A stretch of 64,000 bases of DNA from assembly GCA_039000515.1 (NCBI GenBank), contig JBCFYV010011135.1:14708376-14772375 (forward strand), in the 5' to 3' direction. The DNA is from Timema cristinae. Its lineage: Eukaryota; Arthropoda; Insecta; Phasmatodea; Timematidae. The position numbers were made by a program, and so were the translations under genes. The notes under the pieces are model-generated. The model was not told where the DNA came from, made no database searches, and saw only the letters and a program-made list of their open reading frames with translations. Shown piece by piece: positions 1 through 11,029 of the stretch. The first letter of the stretch is position 1, and each line of letters begins with the position of its first letter.

Positions 1-1622
1 GGAAGAATAGATATTCTCGACATCCGATCTAACGATTTCGATTAAAGTATCGTATAAAGGCACTGTTTAACACTACAAATTAAATTCCTATCATTATCCC
101 ATGAAGCGAACATTTTAAATTTTGATCATAGCTTCGTAGTTATTTGACATATAAAATACATTTTTATAAAACCAATAGTGTCAACGATCTAAGCAAATAT
201 ATATTTATTTTTAAGTCTCTGAAAAATAAATTGATCGAAAGAGAAATTGATTGTTTTTATCTTTGGACAGAAATGTTACTCTTTTTGAATTGTTTCTGAA
301 ACCTTATATTATATCCTTTCATTTCTTCAATTTGGTAGAGTGTTTCTGCAACTATATCTATTATTTCGTTTCACAAATCTTGATTTAAATTTTAAGATAA
401 AATAGAGAAAAAGTATGTGTCCTACCATTTATTCAGCAAAATTTTATATCAGTTTTAAACTTAATGTAAATTATATGAAAATAGCCCACATCAGTGGCCG
501 CATAATATAGTATAAGTTTCATAGGAAGAACCATTTAGAAAATACTATTTTTGGCAGCTAAAATTGGTAACATTTTGATAGATTATTTTTCTAATTTTAT
601 AGGTTGAAACACTACATATTAATTCCTTGATATAATAATGCTGTGATGATAATTAGGTTGTCTATAGCTCCGTGGTCGAGCGTCTATCATCACTGTACGG
701 AATATATACCGTTTAACCAGCTGTTAATTGCTCCGTGGTCGAGCACTAATTAAATCGGTATAATTAATAAATGTAAGAAAGAGAATTATTGATGGTGGTT
801 TATTCAAATGGCATCTGTTAATTACTGATACATACTCCAATTAAATGCTTTATATTAACGGACACTTGTGATATTAACGTAAATTATTGTATTTTGTGTT
901 AGACTGTGACTGCGAGAGCCAGTGAGTCCCTAACTGCGTTGCTTTTGTGAGCGTGGGTGTGCGGATTGTGCGTGTGGCTGCTTGGCTGCCTTAATCATAC
1001 GCACAAACGGCTTATATATGACATACCCCTTGCCTCTTTCTCCCTTCATCAACAGTGTGAAAACTAACTAATAGAAAGAGTCATGGCGACAGGTGTTGTG
1101 AAATCTAGCTTCTTATTGGTATAGGGAATTGGCGTCTTTGCCAAATACTGCGGAGTTGTTCCTTTAACAGGAAAAATGGTATAAAAAATATATTTTAATG
1201 GTGTAATCTTTTCTCCATTATTTCTGAAATGCGGGTGTTTCTTCATGGATGAAACATAAAAGGATAATCTGCATATGTTACTTTAAAGAAAAACTACTTT
1301 TATCCATGACTTTTTACATATTTTAGAGTGATCCAAACCAATATCGTTACAAGGTATTGATGATATATATCAATAGTGACAGCTTCAGATCAAATTACAT
1401 GACTTGACGTATGAATACGTAAAAGTAAATCTAGTAACTTTTCTTTTTGTCAGATAAGGCTCATCCGATGAAAATTGAACTATATAAGGAGTCATTCTCG
1501 CAATAGGTTGAATTGCCGGTGATGTAGAGGGTAGGGTTCTAATCCTGGCTGTGTGCAATAAAGCCCACCCCCACCCCCCACTCCCTTAAACGGTTTCAAA
1601 CTCCTCTCTAAACGTCATCGCC
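1..1622. other. AT-rich upstream sequence, no gene seen
   Basis: Upstream of the first recognised coding exon. No convincing coding frame is visible. A GC-richer patch at about 900-1030 (GT/TG-rich, followed by a TATA-like 'cttatatatgac') could hold an upstream non-coding exon or promoter of the GAS1-like gene, but nothing decides this. A degraded B-box-like stretch at about 1530-1550 may be an old SINE remnant. Confidence 0.5.
667..744. repeat. Two copies of a 15 bp motif
   Basis: The motif GCTCCGTGGTCGAGC occurs at 667-681 and exactly again at 730-744, 63 bp apart in otherwise AT-rich sequence. It resembles the D-arm/A-box part of a tRNA (GTGGTCGAG), so it may be a duplicated fragment of a tRNA-derived SINE head. 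No B box follows either copy. Confidence 0.5.
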
Positions 1623-1745
1623 CAAAATTCTGCGGACAAAGGCTGTCATGTGGTCAACACATCGAACCTTTCGGCCACTAACCTCAGTTTTCTATACCAA
1701 GGCTGCTACTTTTTTCCCGATTAAGTAGCCCCTAGTTAAGAAATT
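1623..1745 (-). repeat. SINE-C body fragment
   Basis: Matches, in minus orientation, the central body of SINE-C as seen at 43770-43870: the 'gtcatgtggtcaacac' segment, then 'ctcagttttct' and 'gctgctacttttttc'. The tRNA head is absent. Confidence 0.55.
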
Positions 1746-1932
1746 GAGCTCAAGATTTTATGGCTGTCCTCGTGTCATGCTCTCCTGACCACGAAAAAGT
1801 CGTGTTTTTTGTTGTTGTTTTTTGCAATGCCGTCTATCTAAGACAAGAGCAGAAACCATTTTACCGATCATGTTGTATTCAGGTAATGATGCACAATGAA
1901 TGTGTTATATAGTGGTTGTATGTTGTGTGCAG

Positions 1933-2169
1933 GTGATGTTCCCACTGCTGGCGATGGTGGCGCTGTGGTCTGTGCTGCGAATGGGCGAGGCGTCATGCGA
2001 GGAGGCCCGCCTCAAGTGCGCCTACCGCACTGGGTGTGGGATGGCCCTCAACAAGTACTTCATTGGGTGCTCGGCGGTGCTGCACGGCGCCACCTCCGCG
2101 TGTCCGGAGGTGTGCCAGCACGCCCTCATTGCCCTCACCTCCACGGAGGAGGGACAGGACCTCATGACG
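1933..2169 (+). CDS. GAS1-like protein, first coding exon
   Basis: The exon starts after an acceptor (tgtgcag|gtg) and uses the ATG at 1936. It encodes residues 1-78 of a predicted 240-residue protein. Residues 1-20 (MFPLLAMVALWSVLRMGEAS) form a signal peptide, supporting this start over an in-frame ATG at 1900 that lies in the acceptor region. Cysteines 21, 28, 34, 45, 56 and 60 begin a GDNF-receptor/GAS1 (GRAL-like) domain. The exon ends in phase 0 at CTC ATG ACG|gtaac, and the next exon begins with the 'CDC' motif typical of this family. GAS1 proteins are GPI-anchored surface co-receptors; in vertebrates they bind Hedgehog ligands and modulate RET signalling. The role here is inferred from family membership. 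It is GC-rich against AT-rich flanks. An untranslated 5' exon probably lies upstream. Confidence 0.88.
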
Positions 2170-2441
2170 GTAACACGCTCCTCATTTCACTTAGGGAGGA
2201 GGGACAGGACCTCATGATGGTAACACGCTCCTCATTTCTCTTAGGGAGGAGGGACAGGACCTCATGACGGTAACACGCTCCTCATTTCTCTTATGGAGGA
2301 GGGACAGGACCTCATGACGGTAACACGCTTCTCATTTCACTTAGGGAGGAGGGACAGGACCTCATGACGGTAACACGCTCCTCATTTCTCTTAGGGAGGA
2401 GGGACAGGACCTCATGACGGTAACACGCTCCTCATTTCACT
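2145..2441 (+). repeat. 50 bp x 6 minisatellite carrying the exon's 5' splice site
   Basis: Six tandem copies at exactly 50 bp period: the core 'gggacaggac' starts at 2151, 2201, 2251, 2301, 2351 and 2401. Copy 1 is the last 25 coding bases of the GAS1-like exon plus the first intronic bases. Every copy therefore holds a donor-like 'ATGACG|gtaac' (ATGATG in copy 2), at 2170, 2220, 2270, 2320, 2370 and 2420. Copies 2-6 are each preceded by a pyrimidine-rich 'ctcatttctcttag', which looks like an acceptor. Each inner unit is thus a potential 25-nt microexon. Copies differ by only a few bases, so the array is young or kept homogeneous. Confidence 0.93.
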
Positions 2442-3005
2442 AATTTCCCTTCGTTTCACAAACTTTACGAATTTTTAGCAATTGTATATTTCAAGAAAAA
2501 AGAAAAATCTGCCCGGTGCACAGTACCATATATTTTTTCGTGCCAAAGCCTACTAATGCTCGCAGTTAAATTTACCAAATTTCCAAATATTCCATTAATA
2601 TTATAGTTTTGTTGTTGTTGTGAGATTCCCAGCTCTATAGGTGCTAGGCAGTCCTACAAACACAACAGTGTGAGGATGTTAGCCCCTTAAAGTAATCGAC
2701 GCCCTAAAGGACCCACTTCATTATAACATTATTCAATACTCTTGAAAACAACGACGAACGTAATTATGGAAGATGTGAGCTCCGTAGACGACCTCATCTA
2801 ACACCTTAGTTTGTAGTCCGGTTGTGGTATAAATTACCAATGTGTGTCAGTAGAACCTACACAAGTTAGTGTTTTGACCTGATTAATGGGGCAGCTGTTT
2901 CGTTTATGTCCATCCTCGGGCTTTCAAACGGGTGCTACATTGATATCACGTCAAGAAGGACATTTTGACAAATGTAGGTGCATTTTATTGCACTCAACAT
3001 TGATA
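2442..3005. other. Intronic sequence, nothing assigned
   Basis: Mostly AT-rich; 2590-2900 is of moderate GC. No coding frame or repeat match to the rest of the window was recognised. Confidence 0.4.
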
Positions 3006-3255
3006 ACGCTTTGTTGGTAGAATGGTCAAAGGCCTCACTCTCGCAATATACTGGACTGACAATTACAGGGAGATCTAAGTTCGAATCTCGGTCGGTATCC
3101 TGAGGTTTTTTCCCATAAATGAGTTTCCATTCTTGATCCACGCAAATGTAGGTACACTTCTTATAAATTCAGCCTGCCTCATCCTTGATATTTATTAGTG
3201 GAAATTCATCTAGGTATAACCCGAACAGATAATAACTTGCGGTTACAATAAATAA
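3006..3255 (+). repeat. SINE-A1, degraded
   Basis: tRNA-derived SINE: A-box region 'ttggtagaatggtc', B box 'aagttcgaatctcgg', body 'cacgcaaatgtaggtacac', and the family 3' tail 'gtataacccgaacagataat', followed by an A/T-rich end. It is diverged from the consensus, so probably old. Confidence 0.8.
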
Positions 3256-3289
3256 ATCAAATCATACCGACCAAGTGCCCGTAATCTGT

Positions 3290-3395
3290 TGGCCAAGATA
3301 GTGCCAACCTATGAGGAATTAGTTTGTAATGTGGTCAACACAATTGACCCTCCAGCCGTTAGTCTCAGTTTTCTAGAACAAATGTCGGTTGCACT
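3290..3395 (-). repeat. SINE-C body fragment
   Basis: Shares 'gtggtcaacaca..tgaccctccagccgttagtctcagttttctaga' order of blocks with the copies at 1623 and 43770. The head is missing. The 72-codon open frame here lies in repeat sequence and is not taken as a gene. Confidence 0.5.
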
Positions 3396-3663
3396 GTCTT
3401 GGGCCTGTTTTTCTGCCTTTAAACACCTTGATATCTCGTCTTATTCCCGCCATTTCCAAACGAAAGTCGAGTTTCCGCCATTTACGGGCCTTGCGATAGT
3501 CACGTGAACAATCTCTGCTGCTGGCGCATGCGCAGTTCAATACGTCGGATGGTGTCTTGTCGAATTACGAAACTTGAGAGACCTTCATCCGAAAAGGGGG
3601 GGAAAAAACGCCTAACGACGTCGAAAGGTGTCTAAAGACAGCATCGAAGCAACTACGGGCCAC

Positions 3664-3933
3664 CCGCCTCGGTGGCGTAGTTGACTAACGCGCTTGTCGT
3701 GTTGAGCTCGACTGTTGAGGACGGGGAGATCGAGGTTCGAATCTCGGTTGGGTGAACTGGGGGGGGGGTTCCTAAATGGTTTTCCACTCTCCCTCCACGC
3801 AAATACGGGTTCACTTCCTCTAATTCAACCTTCCCAATTCCTAATCCATTAGCGTAATTAGTACTTAAAAGCGTATAACCCGAAAGGGTAGTAAGACGCG
3901 GTGCTAAATATTATTATTATTATTATTATTATT
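3664..3933 (+). repeat. SINE-A2, full length
   Basis: Head 'CGCCTCGGTGGCGTAGTT', B box 'GGTTCGAATCTCGG', body, shared tail and (TAT)n. The imperfect target duplication is 'aactacgggccac' (3651-3663) and 'aactgtgcgggccac' (3934-3948). Good match to the A2 copies at 29542 and 35128. Confidence 0.92.
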
Positions 3934-4135
3934 AACTGTGCGGGCCACCGTTTAACGCCATATTAAACATAGCGCATCAGACACCTTCCGACACTGGCAG
4001 ACAAAATGTCTTGTCTTAAGGAAAAACCACTGACACACTTCTCCGGTCACTCCTGTGTCGTTTTAATAAGATGCAGCTATTTAAAACATAGGCTTCATTA
4101 ACGCCCCTAATGAATGAAAAAAAAAACGCTATGGT

Positions 4136-4262
4136 GTTAGCCCACAAGCCAGCAAAGGAACCTCGTGTTGTTAATTTCAGTTTTCTAGACCAGAGCCGCT
4201 ACTTCTTTATTCATGAACTTGATCTCGTAAACTACGGATCCGATGCTGGTCATTATTTAGTA
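4136..4262 (-). repeat. SINE-C body fragment
   Basis: Contains 'gttttctagaccagagccgc' then 'tacttctttattcatgaact', matching the SINE-C copy at 43820-43880 in the same orientation. No head. Confidence 0.6.
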
Positions 4263-4344
4263 TATTTGGCTTGTATTATTACTAGGGACCAGATTCTGCC
4301 TATTTGCCTTTTCTTTGATCGTAACACATAGGCTTTATGATATA

Positions 4345-4568
4345 CAGGGTGGGTCATAAACAATTATACGAGCTATGCTGAGGAAATTGATGGACAACGA
4401 GCTTAAATTTTTCTGACGTCCGGTGGAGCTCACTTGAATGGCATTATCTTCAAAAAGTGATAAAGTGTAGCATGTAGTTTGCTTTTATTTAGCTTGTGAA
4501 TATTTACTTTTCGATTAAAGTATTTATTTTCAAGTTACTTATCGTCTAATGATTTCGGCCCCATCCTG
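4345..4568. mobile_element. mariner-like MITE (224 bp)
   Basis: Terminal inverted repeats 'CAGGGTGGGTCATAAA' at 4345 and 'GGCCCCATCCTG' ending at 4568, flanked by TA on both sides (4343-4344 and 4569-4570). Size, TA duplication and CAGGGTG start fit a Tc1/mariner non-autonomous element. It has no coding capacity. Confidence 0.75.
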
Positions 4569-5057
4569 TATAATATGAATTTAATGCTATTACGACGAGT
4601 ACAATATGTCAAGTTTATATTGCCTATAGTTGCCTATTGTGTTGGTTATGTTCTTTTTTTGTGTGAATAATCTCTTTTAGATGTCTATTTCTGCTTTGGC
4701 CTCTTTATTTTTCCCACGATGTGAATTTTCTCTTGAAAGATAGAGTCAAGTTTATTGGAAATGGTAAGGTTGTATACTTATTTGGAGTAGGTTTGAAAAT
4801 AAACACCTTGTTAAATAGCTTCCAATGAGCGTAAATCGGGTGGGGGACAAATGGGAGCAGAGGGCAGACATCTTGGGAGGAAATAGTATGACGTTGTAGG
4901 AGAAAAGGTCAACTTATTTGGAAATTGCAAATTTGAAATATTGTCCCTTGCCATCGTGTGAAGTAAAACTCGGCTTTTCAAATTATTTTAAAAAATCTAA
5001 AAATATAGCCCATTTCATCACTGAAAATACAGAAAAGTATATAGTTATCAACAGCAT
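4569..5057. other. AT-rich intronic sequence
   Basis: Nothing recognised on either strand. Confidence 0.4.
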
Positions 5058-5160
5058 GTGACCCACTTCAGTGGTCGAATGGGCTAAGGCGTCACAATCA
5101 CAGTAGACTGAACTACCATTGAAAGGGAGAGTAAGATTCTATTCTCGGGAACGGTGTACT
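5058..5160 (+). repeat. SINE-A1, 5' half (split by hAT insertion)
   Basis: Head 'cccacttcagtggtcgaatgg' region and a weak B box 'gattctattctcgggaac', broken at 5160. The 3' half resumes after the hAT element at 5962 with the expected next block of the SINE body. Confidence 0.85.
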
Positions 5161-5953
5161 CAGTGGCGGCTCGTGTATAGGCACTACGGAACTGCAGCAC
5201 CCCTAATTTCCACGTTATATTATCGATAACATTTAATATAATGTGTTATTTTTTCTTTAATTCTTTATTTATTTTTGTAGTACAATATATATTCCATAAG
5301 CTTAATGTCATTACTTCAATAGCCATCTTCCAGTTAATGAAAAATATACAAAATTATTTGTATGGAACTGTGCGCTTCACAGTGCCAGCAACGTGGTGTT
5401 TGACTGTTTTGCGCATGTGCACATAGGAGGAGAGTGGGGAGGAATGTGGGACTGTCAGGTAGAGAGGGCACTGTTGCTCTCGCAGTGCCGGCTCTGGCGT
5501 GATGGTGGAGGAAAGTTTTTTTACTCAGCGTGTGTTGTGTTTAAAAACCGTGTACCATATTATTGACTGTGATAAAGTGTAGAAGAGTGTAGAAATAGAT
5601 TATTATTCTGCTTCCAGCTATTCTATTTAATTTAAAAAAAATCTGTTCTTTTATTTAACAGAAAGACTAAATGCGTTTGCAGTACTTTCAATGGAGAAAA
5701 TTATTGAACTTTTTGCGCAAATTAAAACATAAAGAATAAATTTCATTTTTAAATGAATAGATCAAGCGTGAACTGTAACAATATAAGTTAAAATAAGTAA
5801 AATATATTTGATTTTTTGTTAAGATTTTATAAAGTTCCTGAATGAATTTTCTTTTTATACATGTTTCTTTCTTCCTTTTACACAATTTTAAAACAAAGGC
5901 TAAACATTTTCTAGAGCAGCACCCTCACTAATTTTAGCTACGAGCCGCCACTG
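5161..5953. mobile_element. hAT-type MITE (793 bp) with 8 bp target duplication
   Basis: Perfect 14 bp terminal inverted repeat CAGTGGCGGCTCGT / ACGAGCCGCCACTG. Flanked by 'ggtgtact' (5153-5160) and 'gatgtact' (5954-5961), an 8 bp duplication with one mismatch, as expected for hAT elements. Inserted inside a SINE-A1. No transposase frame is visible. A second, truncated copy of its left end is at 50042-50231. Confidence 0.92.
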
Positions 5954-6115
5954 GATGTACTTAAGGTGATTTTTATTAAATGGTTTCCCATTTTCCCTCC
6001 ACGCAAATGCATATAAATTTCCTCTAAATTCCACCTTCTTAACCTTTAATTTATGAGAGTAATGAATACAACATGTGAGTGTATCCTGAATGAGTAATGA
6101 AACGTGGTGATAAAA
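5954..6115 (+). repeat. SINE-A1, 3' half
   Basis: Begins with the hAT target duplication, then body 'ttttccctccacgcaaatgc' and a decayed tail ('gagtgtatcctgaatgagta', 'acgtggtgat') with an A-rich end. Confidence 0.85.
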
Positions 6116-6136
6116 AAAAAAGGTGTTGTAGCCAGC

Positions 6137-6645
6137 CAGCGGTTCCCAACCTTTTTTCGCTGGTGTACCCCTGGGAAGCTCATTTCCATAAATTGTGCCC
6201 TTAATATTAGCAAAATGTTTAATTATTACAGTAGTAATAATTTCTAAATTATTTGTTGCAAATGGTAATAAATGGGCTAGTAATGGGATTTTTTTTAAAT
6301 GTAATAATAAGGTGAATAAAGAAAGCTTATGTTTTTTTAATTCAAAAAGCAAAAGTTATAGTTAAAACTAACACATTTAATTTATTTATTAATCTATTAA
6401 TAATCATAAAAACTATATTATGTTTGAAATTAAAATAATTTTCTCAACGTCAAGTATAGAAGAAAACCAGTACCTCCCCTCACCGTAGCGTTGAGTTAAT
6501 TTATTTCATAACTGTTTTGATATTTTGTCTTACATTGCCGGAAAATGTAGCTCTTTCCGCCATTATTCAAACATTGTCGCGTACCCCCAAACGTTCTGGC
6601 ACGTGTCCCTGGGATACGCGTACCCCTTGTTGAGAACCGCTACTG
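6137..6645. mobile_element. hAT-like element, about 509 bp
   Basis: Ends are 'CAGCGGTTCCCAACC' at 6137 and 'GTTGAGAACCGCTACTG' ending at 6645. Subterminal stretches also mirror each other ('gtgtacccctggga' against 'tccctgggatacgcg'). This CAG-GGTTCCCAACC end type is well known in hAT non-autonomous elements. No clear 8 bp duplication was found. Open frames inside it are not recognised. Confidence 0.65.
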
Positions 6646-6835
6646 TAGGTAATAAAATATTAGGTAATAAAATCAATTTTAGATTGCTTCTTGTGCTCTT
6701 TTTTCCCCTAATTGCCTATGCTGGTACCTGAATCCCATATATTTGTTTTATGTCTATTTGCCTGTTTATTTTCAACATTTTTGTCAAGTGCCTGATAATT
6801 ACAAGTGATAGCGCGAATTTGTATACATCCAGTTT

Positions 6836-7297
6836 ATGCATTACTAGCCCCCTTCCTCGTAAAAAAATATTGTAAAGAATCCTGTAAAACAAAGCTTCAA
6901 ATCATCCATCAAGTCAATATAAAAACAAAACTTTTTACTCTTTTTTTTTTTTTTTTTGAAAGTACAGTCCTACCATCACTGTATAGCCCCCTCCCTCTTT
7001 TTATCCTCCCTCCTATTTTCATCTCATTTCTCTTTCCTCACCCCTACCCCTCCGCCCCCTTCACCAACCCCAATTTCCCTTCAACAATTTTTTTTTCCAA
7101 CGACTATATAATATACTATCGACATTTTTATTAGGAATAAATTAAATTTTCAAAATAAAATATGGCCTATGTTACTCGCTGATAATATAGCTTTATATTG
7201 GTGAAAGAATTTTTAAAATTGGTCTAGTAGTTTTTGAGTTCATCCATTACAAACAAAAAAATCAAATCTTTCCTCTTTATAATATTAGTATAGACGA
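6836..7297 (+). repeat. RTE-like retroposon 3' end, copy 1
   Basis: Homologous along about 450 bp to 43203-43657. Both copies end in 'tttataatattagtatagac/t' after 'agtttttgagtt..atccattacaaacaaa', the sort of 3' end I associate with RTE-clade LINEs and their derivatives. The family label is inference; the repeat itself is directly seen. Confidence 0.6.
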
Positions 7298-8711
7298 ACA
7301 TTGAAGATTGTTTGTTTACAAACATTGCACATTTCAAACCGGAAAGGTAAATATTTTAACTAAGCTATAACACCAACTTTCTTTCATAATACAGGATGTG
7401 ATGTAATTATAACATCCGACCCCCCCCCCCCCTCCTTCTTAATCATTAAGAAACAAACAATTTCGTTAATGACGCGATGGCATGCTGGTACATTGTAAAA
7501 ATCATTAATTATCGTCCCCTTTATAAGATATATTTTTAAAAGGCTTCATTTGATATACATTCAACAGAAAATAAAAGATATTTTAAATGTTTGTTATGAC
7601 GCAATCGTATGTACGTCCTTTATAATGTTTTATGGTTTGTAACAATTAAAAAATAAATGGTACGGAACTCCACGCGGACTTTCTCGCTCTATTGTTTAAA
7701 AATGGATATTTTTACTCAAATTTGTAAAACGAAATAATATACACTAGCAAACCCCAAGCATATATTGCACCAAATTTATGTAAAACCTTCTTTTGGGTCC
7801 TGTTTTAAAATTTTATAATTTTATTTTTAAAGAATTGATGTCCTCATTTGTATGTTTGGACAGATAAAAAAGATCAATGTTGGGTTCACAAAGGTCAACA
7901 CTTCATATTAAGATTTCAACTTCCGGTTGCGTTAAAACTTTAGTATCTCTTTACAACTAAAGCTTACCAAATTGTATTAATATATTTTACAATATCTCAG
8001 AAACTGTTGGTTTTATAAAATATATTTCATCAAAGTTTTTTTTATTTTTAATAGCACTACAATTTTGCAATTAATTATTTAGTATCTCAAATAGTTGCGG
8101 AGATACAAAGTTTCAGCTTCTGTAAAGTACCCTAAAAGTCATTTTCATGGAAAAATGAAAATAGCCAGTTTATTTATAATCTTAATCAATCAACGCCTGG
8201 ATAAGAATTTTAATCAAAATCGTTAGATCTAATTTTGAGAAAATCAATTTTTTTTCTCTTTTCGCCCTTTATTAAACTACTCTTAATTTTAAGTTTAAAC
8301 AGACACACAGGCAGACGGCATTGTAAAGACAACTTTTTAGGGTTCGGGGGGTCATGAGACGTCGACATCCATCAACATGTCAGGTTTTATTATATATATA
8401 TATATATATTTTTACGTCGTATGTTCAAAAAGTTAAGAAATATAAATATTTGCGTATAGCTTGAAAGTGATTGGTTTTATAAAATTATGCTTAGAATTAA
8501 ATATTTGTATTATAAATAGATCTACATTTCTATAATGATAAGTAATTTCATATCTCAAATAGCTTTGGAGATATGTTAACAAAAAAAATTACCCATCAGT
8601 CCAGAGCCCTTAAAGTCATGTTGCTGAAATATTGAGAGTAGCCATTTTGTTGGGAATATTTAAAACGTTGAGATTAATTTAAAATGTATTCAAAGAAAAA
8701 AGATTTTTTTT
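7298..8711. other. AT-rich intronic sequence with an unclassified repeat-like segment
   Basis: 7400-7435 has a C homopolymer. 7930-8395 looks like a retroposon 3' region ('cagacacacaggcagacgg', 'gacgtcgacatcc', ending in (TA)n at 8388-8410), but no second copy is in the window. Confidence 0.35.
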
Positions 8712-8965
8712 TAGCACCGAGTCTTACTACCCTTTCGGTTTTAACACCTATGTACCAATTACACTAATGGTTTTATGGATGAGGAAGGATACATTTTAGA
8801 GGAGTACCCGAATTTGCGCGGAGAGAAAGTGGAAAACCATTTTGGAACAACAACCTTCAATACACCCGACCGAGATTCGAACCTCTACCAATCTCTCCCT
8901 CATCGAGTGTCAAGTCTACTTCAAGCGTAGCGCGTTAGACCACGTGGCCACCGAAGCGGGTGAAA
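8712..8965 (-). repeat. SINE-A1
   Basis: Complete in minus orientation: tail 'agcaccgagtcttactaccc' on the left, B-box complement 'cgagattcgaacctc', and head complement 'gtggccaccgaagcggg' at the right end. Confidence 0.9.
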
Positions 8966-9747
8966 ACTAGAGATGTTTGTTTCCTTTGAATTGATAAATG
9001 ATATTTTGTTTGTCATGTGACTCACTTCTACTTCGTCATAAACAGCAAAGAAACCCCTTTTTTTGGGGTGTAATGTTATACAGCATACAAACCTACGAGA
9101 GGTTGGGTAAATTTCTAATACCATGAGATTCAAGCGCCGTGTCCCATCTTTATAGCAATGAGTAAACTAGCCCTTCATAAGTTTTCCTTAGAAACACAAA
9201 TATTCTTTGATAAGTACATAAAACACAAATATAGATTTTGAACAAAATTGATGTTAATTTTTTAAATCCAAATGTAATTTATCAGTAAACTAACCTTAAT
9301 TTGAGGGCTAGAATCAAAATAAATAAAATATGGTGAGATGTCAAGTTTGAACAAAACCGATCAAACCGTTTAGATCCAGGGACGTACATACAACATAAAA
9401 AAAAATGTGTTTGGGGGCATATAAAACGTCAAAATTCATCATAATCGAGGTAGAAATGTGGATCATTCTTCATTACAATACTTGGTCTATATGAGAAATA
9501 TACAAAAGCTCTATTCACACTCGTTGAAAAATGAATGAGTGACAAATGAGACTGTGATGTTTTATTATCAACTTCACTGACACGTAGAGTAGAAATAGGT
9601 TTTGACATATGACATTGACATAAGATAACAGAATTATATCGACGTCTGTCGACTTCATATTTAACCCTAGTTTCTCAAGTCATATTTGTTAAGGAGTTCT
9701 TTTTTGATACAGCCTGTGCTATTTTCAATTAAACTGTTGCATTTTTA
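8966..9747. other. AT-rich intronic sequence
   Basis: Nothing recognised; no coding frame with family resemblance. Confidence 0.35.
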
Positions 9748-10395
9748 GCCGCTTCAGTGGTTGGTCTAACTGTGAATTCACACGTTCGCCGAAAACAAGC
9801 GCCGAACTGATACGTAGTCATGTGACGAGCTCTAAGCCAATCACAAGATTTCCGCCAAATTAGCACGATCTGTTATGCTAAAGTTCAACTAATCTCTATT
9901 TCGTCTGCTCTGCCTGAGATGTTCGGAACGAGAGAGCCAATCAAATCTCAGAATCGACTATCTTAAACCAGTGCGCATGTGCATATGACAGCGCATGCGT
10001 TGTAGAGCTAGAAGCGAGCAGACAGCCACTTCGGTCCTTCTGAGTATATTTGAAATAACCCGTCAATGTAAAGCGTGTGTATCGATGTAATGGATTGTGC
10101 CACGACACAGCGTTATAATTTGAAAATATCCATCATGACAATGATATAAAATATATATTTACTCACTAGAAAATAAAATAGGTTGATAATCAGCTGTTTT
10201 AAAGCGTTGCAATGCATCATGGGTCAACATATAGCGTGCGAATTGCTGCGTCATTGGGATTCTAGTCTCGGTCGTGTATACTGAGGATAGTTTTTCCCTA
10301 AATGGTTTTCCATTCTCCCTTCAAACTAAATGCGGAAACACTCTAAATTCACCCACCCTCATGTTCAAAACATTATCGTAAACCATATCTTAAAC
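9748..10395 (+). repeat. SINE-A1 split by a Z-family element
   Basis: The head 'ccgcttcagtggttggtcta' (9748-9770) is separated from its B box and body (from about 10251, 'attctagtctcggtcg') by the Z element at 9771-10250. The 3' tail is missing after 'cattatcgtaa'. Confidence 0.7.
9771..10250 (+). mobile_element. Z-family TIR element, copy 1 (3' end truncated)
   Basis: Starts 'ctgtgaattcacacgttcgc' and aligns almost throughout with 32798-33327 (inverted) and 34830-35601. Shared blocks include 'ccaatcacaagatttccgcc', 'catatgacagcgcatgcg' and 'gcaatgcatcatgggtc'. The distal TIR seen in the other copies (cgtgtgaatcaag) is lost here. No coding capacity; superfamily unknown. Confidence 0.8.
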
Positions 10396-10404
10396 ATTTT
10401 GAAT

Positions 10405-10640
10405 GCGATTCCTCAGTAAAAAGCAAACTGGTTTGGACACATCCTTAGAAGGAACTGTCTTCTATACAAGTCATAGAAGGAAAAGTTGAGGGAAAGAGGA
10501 GCTTAGGAAGAAGGGTGATTCAAATATTGGATGACTTGAGTTAAAGAAGAAAACTCTGGAAGCTTAAGGAGTCAGATGACAGGGCGCATTGGTGGTCTAA
10601 GTTCACTGAGTGTTGCAAGACAGAACACCTAATAATAAAG
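10405..10640 (+). pseudogene. LINE C-terminal fragment
   Basis: The degraded + frame reads like the C-terminal tail of insect endonuclease/reverse-transcriptase LINEs: a 'GRR..Q.LDDL' block, then 'KLWKLKESDDRAHWWSKF'. Stops interrupt it and no RT core is present. Confidence 0.65.
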
Positions 10641-11029
10641 TGTGTATAATCCAGACGGGTATTGAGATGCAGTGATAAAAAAAACCCATCCCTATTACCT
10701 TTGCGAGTTTCGCACTGCTTGAACATTTCAAACGAGTTTCAAACTAAGGTCTCCACGGCTACGTACTGAAAGCGCAAAGGCCGAATTTGTGTACCTGCTT
10801 TGTTGTATATCAAAAGCGCATTAGGTAGATGCAGCAAGAGTGCACCATTGTTTGTAGTCCCTGAACCTCGCATGGCAACACCGCAGAAAATGTATATATT
10901 TTACATAAACTAAGAGTATCGTGAGTTTCGTGAATTAGCCCGTTATTAACCAAACCAAACCTAACCTAACCTAACCACTATTGTAAAGATTAAGGTGGGA
11001 GTGTAAAGGATGCAATAAAAGGTTCTGTT
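10641..11029. other. Intronic sequence with a short CCTAA run
   Basis: Mostly unassigned. 10958-10976 holds three CCTAA units (TTAGG on the other strand), preceded by CCAAA variants. Confidence 0.4.

Noticed and set aside
1896..2267. A 123-codon open frame overlapping the GAS1-like exon
   Set aside because: It lies in another frame, runs into the minisatellite, and has no signal peptide or domain; the GAS1 frame explains the exon.
2145..2441. CRISPR-like array
   Set aside because: Units are direct 50 bp tandem repeats without unique spacers, in a eukaryotic exon/intron boundary.
3443..4045. Possible TIR element around the SINE-A2 at 3664, from 'ggtgtct' / 'agacacc' repeats
   Set aside because: The inverted stretches are short and scattered; no consistent ends or duplication could be found.
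10958..10976. Telomere or telomere-capture site
   Set aside because: Only three CCTAA units inside an intron; too short to mean more than a chance or interstitial remnant.
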